Below, one piece after another: positions 17,929 to 23,208 of a DNA stretch of 23,208 nt. Where the stretch lies: IMG/VR virus record IMGVR_UViG_3300028008_000113, positions 1-23,208 of that record. The stretch is one strand, 5' to 3'. A program made the position numbers and the translations under genes. Source of the stretch: a virus. The notes beneath the pieces were generated by a model. It was not told the DNA's origin. It saw only the letters and a program-made list of their open reading frames with translations, and did not search any database. The stretch's first letter is position 1. Every line of letters begins with the position of its first letter.

Positions 17929-18945
17929 ATGAGTAATTTATTTAAAAAGGCGGCTGTCCTTACAGATATACACTTTGGATTAAAATCCAATTCAACAACA
18001 CACAACGAAGACTGTTTGAACTTTGTAAAATGGTTTATCGAAAAAGCCAAACAAGAAAATTGTGAGACTTGTATCATGATGGGTGACTGGCACAATAATC
18101 GTGCGGCCATTAATATTGTTACACTTAACTATAGTCTACAAGCATTAGAATTATTAGGTGATGCTTTTGATCGTGTGTTTTTTATTCCAGGTAATCACGA
18201 CTTATACTACAGAGACAAGCGTGACATACAGTCAGCAAGTTGGGCCAAGCATATTAAAAATGTACACATCATGAATGACTTTCATAATGAGGGTGATGTA
18301 CAATTTATACCCTGGCTGGTTGGCGACGAAGCTAAAAAAGTTAAAAAAATGGAAGGACGTTATGCGTTTGGGCATTTAGAATTACCTCACTTCTTTATGA
18401 ATGCTATGGTACAGATGCCAGATACAGGCGAGATACAACGTGAAGACTTCCGTGGGCTAGAACATGTTTATACTGGACACTTTCACAAAAGACAAAGTCA
18501 TAATAATATTATCTATACTGGTAATTGTTTCCCTCACAACTATGCTGATGCCGGTGATGACAACCGAGGCATGACTGTTATTACTTGGGGTGAAGATCCT
18601 AAGTTTTATTCTTGGCCAGATCAACCTAGATACAGAGTCTATAATTTAGATGAGATACTAGCAAAGCCAGAAGAGCTACTCAAAGACAAAATGCACATTC
18701 GTGTTAACTTAAACATTGATATCTCATACGAAGAAGCAAGTTTTATTCGTGAAGAATTTGTTGGCAAATACAAGCTACGTGAACTAACATTGATTCCTGT
18801 TAAAAAAGATATGATGGACTCCATAGCAGAACCAGGTGAGTTAAAGTTTGAATCTGTTGACACTATCGTAACTAATCAATTAACTAGTATTGAATCAGAT
18901 CACTATGATCCTAATTTATTGTTAGAGATCTATAGAGATTTATAA
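17929..18945 (+). CDS. 47: Recombination nuclease subunit gp47 (Mre11/SbcD-like)
   Basis: This encodes 338 residues, against 339 in T4. All metallophosphoesterase motifs are present: DIH (D13, H15), GDWHNN (D53), GNHD (N89, H90), GHLELPH (H149) and GHFH (H184, H186), which together hold two metal ions. With gp46 it forms the Mre11-Rad50-type complex that trims DNA ends to give 3' single strands for recombination-dependent replication, and helps degrade host DNA. The ATG has an AAAGGA-type site about 4 bases upstream. The stop overlaps the start of a 12-residue mini-ORF. Part of the gp55-47-46 operon. Confidence 0.95.
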   Translation: MSNLFKKAAVLTDIHFGLKSNSTTHNEDCLNFVKWFIEKAKQENCETCIMMGDWHNNRAAINIVTLNYSLQALELLGDAFDRVFFIPGNHDLYYRDKRDIQSASWAKHIKNVHIMNDFHNEGDVQFIPWLVGDEAKKVKKMEGRYAFGHLELPHFFMNAMVQMPDTGEIQREDFRGLEHVYTGHFHKRQSHNNIIYTGNCFPHNYADAGDDNRGMTVITWGEDPKFYSWPDQPRYRVYNLDEILAKPEELLKDKMHIRVNLNIDISYEEASFIREEFVGKYKLRELTLIPVKKDMMDSIAEPGELKFESVDTIVTNQLTSIESDHYDPNLLLEIYRDL

Positions 18946-18983
18946 TGAAAATATATCTAATACACAATTATGTTCAAACTTAA
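18945..18983 (+). CDS. Possible 12-residue leader peptide between 47 and 46
   Basis: A mini-ORF (MKIYLIHNYVQT) begins with an ATG overlapping the gp47 stop as TAATG and ends 14 bases inside gp46. The gp46 ATG itself has no visible Shine-Dalgarno sequence, so ribosomes ending this mini-ORF could reinitiate at gp46. It may equally be a chance ORF; no protein family is suggested. Confidence 0.25.
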   Translation: MKIYLIHNYVQT

Positions 18984-20739
18984 AACCTTAACAGTTAAGA
19001 ATTTTATGAGTGTGGGTAATGCTACACAAGCAGTGAACTTTGACCGAAGAGACCTAACGTTAGTGTTAGGTGTTAATATTGATCTCGGAGGCGATGATAG
19101 TGGTGCTAGAAATGGTACAGGTAAAACCACTATCATTAACGCCCTTTCTTATGCCTTGTACGGTCAAGCACTGACAAACATCAAACGTGATAACCTAATT
19201 AATAAAACTAACTCAAAAGGTATGTTATGTAGCCTAGAGTTTGAACACGACGGACAGACATATAAAATAGAACGCGGACGGAAGAAAAACGTCATGAAGT
19301 TCTATGTAGGTGACGAAGAACAAGAAATTACAGACATGGCACAGGGCGATAGTCGAGAAACACAAAAAGCTATTGAGCATATGCTAGGTATGAGTCACGA
19401 AATGTTTAAGCATTTAGTTGCATTAAACACATACACAGAACCATTCTTAAATCTTAGAGCAAACGATCAAAAAGATATTATTGAGCAGTTACTTGGTATT
19501 ACAATGCTAAGTGAAAAGGCTACTAATCTCAAGGATCGATTAAAAGAAACCAAAGATAAAATTAAAGAAGAAGAGATAAGAATCGAAGCACAGAAAGACG
19601 CTAACGAGCAAATGATACAGCAAGTTGAGTCAACTAAACGCAGACAAACTCTGTGGGACAAGAAGAAGCAAGAAGACATCAATAGTTTTGTTACTGCTAT
19701 AGAAAACTTAGAAAAGATTAATATTGATTCTGAACTTGCTAGTCACAAAGAACTTGCCAAGTTTAATCAAAGCAAAAAAGATCATGATGATATATCAGAT
19801 GCTATCAAAAGATCCGAACGTGACCTTAAACGTGAACAAGGCAATGTTAGTAAACTAGAGCAAGACATACAGCTACTAAAAGAACACAAGTGTCACAGTT
19901 GTGGGCAAGAAATACACGACGATAAACACGAAGCACAACTAGCAGAAAAACAGGAAACACTAGTTAGAGTGCAGACTGATGTTAGCACCTACACAGAGAC
20001 CTTACAACAGCTCACAGACGCATTAACTGAGCTTGGTGACGTAGGCTTTGCTCCTGAAGTGTTCTACTCAAATGAGCAAGATGCATTTGAACATAAAAAT
20101 TCAATTACTACTTTGAACGCACAACTGAAATCAAAACAAGAAGAAGTTGATCCATATCAAGAACAAATTTCTGAAATGGAAGAAACTGCTGAACAAGAAC
20201 TTAACTATGATGATATTAATAATTTGGTTAAGTTACGAGAACATCAAGAATTCTTACAAAAATTATTAACTAATAAAGATTCATTTATTAGAAAACGAAT
20301 AATTGATCAAAATCTAAGTTATCTTAATGCACGACTAAGTTTTTACCTTGACAAGATCGGACTACCACACACAGTCACCTTCCTAAACGATCTGTCAGTG
20401 GAAATTACAGAACTCGGTCGTGAATTAGATTTTGACAATTTAAGTAGAGGCGAACGCAATAGACTGATACTTTCACTGTCATGGAGTTTCAGAGATGTAT
20501 ACGAAAGCCTCTACGACCCTATTAACTTACTATTCATTGATGAGTTGATTGACTCAGGTATGGATGCTAGTGGCGTAGAGAGTTCCCTAGCAATACTTAA
20601 GAAAATGAGTCGTGAGCAAAACAAGTCAATATGGCTTGTTTCACACAAAGATGAACTTGCAGGAAGAGTAAATAACATTATGACTGTAACTAAAGAAAAT
20701 GGATTTACTTCGTACGGTACCGACGTAGATAGTGTATAA
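18970..20739 (+). CDS. 46: Recombination nuclease ATPase subunit gp46 (Rad50/SbcC-like)
   Basis: This encodes 589 residues (T4 gp46 is 560). The motifs in order are Walker A GARNGTGKT (45-53), a coiled-coil arm of about residues 175-440 broken by the zinc hook CHSC (C308, C311), ABC signature LSRGE (491-495), Walker B LLFIDE (about 520-525), D-loop SGMD and the switch histidine in VSHKDE (about 558). It is the SMC-like ATPase partner of gp47. The ATG lacks a clear ribosome binding site, and translation probably depends on gp47 or on the mini-ORF just upstream. Its stop overlaps the next start as TAATG, implying coupled expression with the radical SAM gene. Confidence 0.95.
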   Translation: MFKLKTLTVKNFMSVGNATQAVNFDRRDLTLVLGVNIDLGGDDSGARNGTGKTTIINALSYALYGQALTNIKRDNLINKTNSKGMLCSLEFEHDGQTYKIERGRKKNVMKFYVGDEEQEITDMAQGDSRETQKAIEHMLGMSHEMFKHLVALNTYTEPFLNLRANDQKDIIEQLLGITMLSEKATNLKDRLKETKDKIKEEEIRIEAQKDANEQMIQQVESTKRRQTLWDKKKQEDINSFVTAIENLEKINIDSELASHKELAKFNQSKKDHDDISDAIKRSERDLKREQGNVSKLEQDIQLLKEHKCHSCGQEIHDDKHEAQLAEKQETLVRVQTDVSTYTETLQQLTDALTELGDVGFAPEVFYSNEQDAFEHKNSITTLNAQLKSKQEEVDPYQEQISEMEETAEQELNYDDINNLVKLREHQEFLQKLLTNKDSFIRKRIIDQNLSYLNARLSFYLDKIGLPHTVTFLNDLSVEITELGRELDFDNLSRGERNRLILSLSWSFRDVYESLYDPINLLFIDELIDSGMDASGVESSLAILKKMSREQNKSIWLVSHKDELAGRVNNIMTVTKENGFTSYGTDVDSV

Positions 20740-22148
20740 TGATAGTAATTGCTTCTGTACCTCACGTAGACACCGAAGAGCCCATAATGGCTCCTGCACT
20801 TTTAAAAAGTGTATTAGCCAGCCATAATATTAATTCAGTAGCATTAGATCTTAATATCGATATTGTGAATCAAGTAAATGTTCACAAGCACAAGCATAAA
20901 CTGTTAGATTTTTTCTATAGTGAACAACGTCACCCAGAAGTTAGAAAAGATATACAAGAAATAATTGAATATTGTTCAAATAAAATATTATCTAAAAATC
21001 CAACACTTGTTTCTTTAAGTTTATTAGTATACACATGTCAGTTTTTTACTAGATGGTTGTGTGCTAGTCTTAAACATAAAAACCCAGAATTAAGAATTGT
21101 CATAGGAGGCGCGGGCATACGAAACTTTGTTGGCGAAAATAACCTAGACTTTTGTCATAATTTAAAAAAACTAAAACTAATTGATGACTTTATTGTAGGC
21201 GACGCAGACGACACTTTTGTCGATTTTATTCGTGGTGTAAAAGATCTTCCAGGAGTAAACACTATTCAGTGGACACAGGTTTCGGATCTAAATCAAACTG
21301 TATATCCTGATTATGACGACTATAACTTTGATGATTACACTACACCAACTATACCTATAATAGATAGTCGTGGGTGTATCAAAAATTGTGAGTTCTGCGA
21401 TGTTATTGAATATTGGAAAAAGTATCAATACAGGACTGCTGATAACATATGGAAAGAGATGTTGTATCAGTTAGACAAATATAATGTAAAAACATTTAGT
21501 CTACGCAGTAGTTTGACCAATGGTAATCTTAAAGAGTTTCGTAAGTTAATGACTCTAATGAGTGACTACAATGAAGGACTCGACGAGAGCGAACAGATAA
21601 GTTGGAATGGTTACTTTATATTGCGTAATGCAAAAGCTCACACAGACGACTTATGGCATAAAATTAAAAAAAGCAACGGTACATTATTGATTGGTATTGA
21701 AAGTGTTGTATCAGATGTAAGACATGGACTAGGCAAAACATTTGAAGATGAGGATATTGATTGGAATTTAGATCTGGCTCAAAAATATGAAATACCTATT
21801 GTGCTATTAATAATTGTAGCATATCCAACAGAAACACTGGAAGACTTTGAATATACCAAACAATGGTTTAGAGAAAGAAAGCAGTATGCAGGAAATAGTG
21901 TTGTCGCTGTTAGCTTGTCATTTGCTAGTATTTTACCTGGAACTAAGTTAGCAAGAAAAAGTGAAGAGTATAATATTAAAAGAGGGAGCCTCCCTAGTGT
22001 TTGGCTCAATGAAGAGCTTAACATACCTAGCAAGGTAAGAACACAATATCTAAGAGACCTTTATGATATCTGTGCAAACGAATGCGGGTTTAATACTCTC
22101 ACAAACGAAGAAACATTGAAACATACAGAGCAAGAAGACAATTTTTAA
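20739..22148 (+). CDS. Radical SAM family enzyme of unknown substrate
   Basis: This encodes 469 residues. The radical SAM cluster motif is at C213-x3-C217-x2-C220 (GCIKNCEFC), which would hold the 4Fe-4S cluster that cleaves S-adenosylmethionine. The N-terminal 170 residues resemble a cobalamin-binding-type Rossmann domain (MIVIASVPHVDTEEPIMAPALLKSVL, then IVIGGAG), but the cobalamin ligand motif DxHxxG is absent. After the cysteines come barrel features (TFSLRSSL, TLLIGIES, VLLIIVAYPTET). No SPASM-type second cluster is seen; only two C-terminal cysteines (CANEC) occur. The ATG overlaps the gp46 stop, so it belongs to the recombination operon. Roles could include nucleic acid or protein modification, or anti-defence; the sequence does not decide. 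Confidence 0.85.
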   Translation: MIVIASVPHVDTEEPIMAPALLKSVLASHNINSVALDLNIDIVNQVNVHKHKHKLLDFFYSEQRHPEVRKDIQEIIEYCSNKILSKNPTLVSLSLLVYTCQFFTRWLCASLKHKNPELRIVIGGAGIRNFVGENNLDFCHNLKKLKLIDDFIVGDADDTFVDFIRGVKDLPGVNTIQWTQVSDLNQTVYPDYDDYNFDDYTTPTIPIIDSRGCIKNCEFCDVIEYWKKYQYRTADNIWKEMLYQLDKYNVKTFSLRSSLTNGNLKEFRKLMTLMSDYNEGLDESEQISWNGYFILRNAKAHTDDLWHKIKKSNGTLLIGIESVVSDVRHGLGKTFEDEDIDWNLDLAQKYEIPIVLLIIVAYPTETLEDFEYTKQWFRERKQYAGNSVVAVSLSFASILPGTKLARKSEEYNIKRGSLPSVWLNEELNIPSKVRTQYLRDLYDICANECGFNTLTNEETLKHTEQEDNF

Positions 22149-22156
22149 ATAGTAAT

Positions 22157-22164
22157 TATAAATA
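22157..22164 (+). promoter_or_regulatory. Perfect T4-type late promoter box
   Basis: TATAAATA, eight of eight to the T4 late consensus, begins 9 bases after the radical SAM stop. The start of transcription would be about 22171, giving a leader of roughly 73 bases before the GIY-YIG gene and allowing late synthesis of that gene and of the structured RNA downstream. Confidence 0.7.
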
Positions 22165-22243
22165 GTTTGGTAAGAAATTTTCACCCTGTTGTGTACGACA
22201 CTAAATGTTATATGCAACTCACTTCAATGAAAGGAAACAGTAA
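22165..22243 (+). other. Leader of the GIY-YIG gene with small hairpin and ribosome binding site
   Basis: The leader has a small hairpin, GTGT-ACG-ACAC, at 22191-22201. AAAGGA at 22230-22235 lies 8 bases before the TTG at 22244. An in-frame TAA (22241-22243) directly precedes that TTG, so no earlier start is possible. CCTGTTG at 22185-22191 is complementary to CAACAGG at 22778-22784 in the structured RNA downstream. Confidence 0.55.
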
Positions 22244-22687
22244 TTGTCATACAATAACCCTTGGTTATATAACAACAAAGTCTTTGATACAGAAGACATT
22301 GGGGACAACTACGGTTTCGTTTATCGAATTACCAACAATGACAACGGACATGACTATATTGGCAAGAAATTCTTTTGGCGTAAAGTCACTCGTCCACCAC
22401 TCAAAGGCAAGAAAAATAAAAGAAGATCATTGGCAGAATCTGATTGGAAGGAATACTGGGGTTCCAGCGACCGACTACAGGCAGATATAGGCAAACTAGG
22501 CAAAGAAAAATTCTCAAGACAAATAATTCATTTGTCAAAATCCAAAGGCTCAACAAATTATATGGAGTGCTACTATCAAATGAAAGAGAACGTGCTGTTA
22601 CGTGACGACAATTACAACGGCATTATTAATATTCGACTTGGTATAGGCTCTGTCAAAGACGTATTACTAGAAGACTTAAAAAAATAA
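22244..22687 (+). CDS. GIY-YIG family endonuclease
   Basis: This encodes 147 residues from a TTG start; the next Met is not until residue 107, inside the domain, and a good AAAGGA site precedes the TTG. The GIY-YIG motifs are seen as GFVYRIT (24-30) and DYIGKK (37-42), followed by a basic stretch (KGKKNKRR, 54-61), the YWGSS segment (71-75) and the likely metal-binding glutamate in NYMEC (E108). This is a single-domain member of a family scattered through T4-like phages, where relatives act as homing endonucleases or DNA-degrading enzymes. There is no separate DNA-binding domain beyond the basic patch. It has its own late promoter and is followed after one base by the structured non-coding region, an association also seen with mobile introns. 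Confidence 0.85.
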   Translation: MSYNNPWLYNNKVFDTEDIGDNYGFVYRITNNDNGHDYIGKKFFWRKVTRPPLKGKKNKRRSLAESDWKEYWGSSDRLQADIGKLGKEKFSRQIIHLSKSKGSTNYMECYYQMKENVLLRDDNYNGIINIRLGIGSVKDVLLEDLKK

Positions 22688-22902
22688 ACAGCCATTGATG
22701 CAGAGTGTTCTCTGTGTCCTATGAGGAGATTGCGGAAACGCATGGAACACACAAGAATAGACTTGTGTACGGGACGGCAACAGGCAAATAATAACTAAGT
22801 GTAAAAACTAAAAGATGTGGGCTCTGAGAAAAAGCAACCTACGTGACTTTGATAGTTGGCTAATTACGGCTATCATTGCATCCGCCAGATGAAGCTAGAA
22901 TA

Positions 22903-22925
22903 GGGGGTACCGGCTGACCGCCTCC
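22903..22925 (+). other. G5/CCTCC hairpin with CGG-CTGA-CCG tip
   Basis: GGGGG (22903-22907) pairs with CCTCC (22921-22925) with one G-U pair; after a three-base bulge (TAC), CGG pairs with CCG around a CTGA loop. It stands out as the most GC-rich element in an AT-rich genome. Confidence 0.65.
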
Positions 22926-22984
22926 GTGTATTAATACAATTTCTTTTAATTAGTATGTGCGTAAGACTCAGATAAAGTGTCTTT

Positions 22985-23014
22985 CATACTTGACCTTGCA
23001 ATAGGTGAAGTATG
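22985..23014 (+). other. 11-bp hairpin with one G-G mismatch
   Basis: CATACTT (22985-22991) pairs perfectly with AAGTATG (23008-23014). Inside, after a G-G mismatch, ACCT pairs with AGGT around the loop TGCAAT. It is flanked by AAGTG (22975-22979) and CACTT (23035-23039), which can close a junction around it. Confidence 0.65.
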
Positions 23015-23090
23015 GCAGAAAGATCTAGATAAAGCACTTAAAAACATATAGTATATCAATGTAATATAAAATATTTAATTTAGAAAAGAA

Positions 23091-23208
23091 CTTCGAGCGT
23101 TAGCGAAGAAGTAGATGTCAAAGACATCTTAAATAAGCCCATTGAACTATAGGATATAATCTTTATTATGTGATATCCACGGCTTAACAGTCTGTTAGGA
23201 TATTAAGA
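23091..23208 (+). other. Second block of the structured RNA
   Basis: This block contains CTTCG/CGAAG (23091-23095/23104-23108), a perfect 7-bp hairpin AGATGTC-AAA-GACATCT (23113-23129), and an outer stem TAAGCC/GGCTTA (23134-23139/23181-23186) enclosing GGATAT/ATATCC (23152-23157/23173-23178). TAACA-GTC-TGTTA (23185-23197) follows. The structure reaches the window edge and is probably incomplete. Confidence 0.6.

Larger units (their letters stand above)
22689..23208 (+). ncRNA. Candidate large structured non-coding RNA (open at the right edge)
   Basis: About 520 bases without any plausible ORF or tRNA but dense in nested stems on the plus strand. Block 1: GTGTTC (22705-22710)/GAACAC (22745-22750) enclosing TCCT-ATG-AGGA (22717-22727) and TGCG-GAAA-CGCA (22731-22742); ACAAG/CTTGT (22751-22766); GATG (22814)/CATC (22879) enclosing GTGGG/CCTAC (22817-22842) and a 9-bp stem with two G-U pairs (22850-22858/22867-22875); GGGGG/CCTCC around CGG-CTGA-CCG (22903-22925); AAGTG (22975)/CACTT (23035) around an 11-bp hairpin (22985-23014). 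Block 2 follows an AT-rich spacer. Class unknown; it could be a stand-alone RNA, a long 3' untranslated region or part of an intron. No terminator is seen. Transcription from the late box at 22157 is likely. Confidence 0.55.

Noticed and set aside
22167-22490. Alternative 108-residue ORF overlapping the GIY-YIG gene
   Set aside because: It is in another frame, lacks family features, and the overlapping frame has clear GIY-YIG motifs and a better ribosome binding site.
22785-22797. GCA AAT AAT AAC TAA as a tmRNA tag start
   Set aside because: The tag would be only four residues and no tRNA-like domain or hydrophobic AA ending is present.
22957-22970. GTGCG as a group II intron 5' end
   Set aside because: Only five bases match the consensus and no domain V or reverse transcriptase is visible in the window.
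23086-23108. GAACTTCGAGCGTT as a tRNA T-arm
   Set aside because: The TTCGAGC loop looks right but only 3 bp of the 5-bp stem can form, no acceptor or anticodon arm fits, and a better CTTCG/CGAAG stem uses the same bases.
22689-23208. Standard group I intron core
   Set aside because: I could not find convincing P7 R and S segments or a defined splice site. The idea is kept only as an alternative because of the GIY-YIG neighbour.
1-23208. CRISPR arrays, insertion sequences, integrase or attachment sites
   Set aside because: No regularly spaced repeats, transposase or integrase motifs, or flanking inverted repeats were seen.

Overview
The window looks like part of the genome of a T4-like myovirus, most likely a marine one (related to cyanophages or pelagiphages). 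The evidence is a run of T4-type baseplate genes (48, 53, a hub protein, 5, 25, 6 and a giant protein in the gene 7 position), the T4-type late sigma factor 55, and the 47/46 recombination nuclease pair. All are AT-rich, tightly packed and carry T4-style late promoter boxes. The host cannot be read from the sequence.

Layout. Positions 1-16836 are a minus-strand late block for tail and baseplate assembly. In transcription order it holds gp48-like tail-tube cap, gp53 wedge, a 962-residue hub-like protein, gp5 hub/spike, gp25, gp6, and a giant structural protein open at the left edge (at least 2035 codons). Genes are spaced by 0-60 bases, several with TAATG or near-overlapping junctions, and late-promoter boxes lie before 48 and 6. 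Positions 16837-16964 are a divergent control region: a late box faces left and a textbook sigma-70 promoter (TTGACA, 16 bases, TATAAT) faces right. Positions 16965-22148 are a plus-strand block, gp55 - gp47 - gp46 - radical SAM protein, probably one operon transcribed by host polymerase. Its product gp55 would then switch on the leftward late genes.

At the right end a perfect TATAAATA late box (22157-22164) precedes a TTG-started GIY-YIG endonuclease gene. It is followed by about 520 bases (22689-23208) with no plausible ORF but a dense, nested set of hairpins: a GNRA tetraloop hairpin, a G5/CCTCC hairpin, an 11-bp hairpin, a perfect 7-bp hairpin and a nested double stem. I read this as a large structured non-coding RNA running off the window, and it is the best candidate here for something undescribed.

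Other points of note are a radical SAM enzyme coupled to the recombination operon, an enlarged gp55, and a short Gly/Gln-rich motif shared at protein and DNA level by three baseplate genes.
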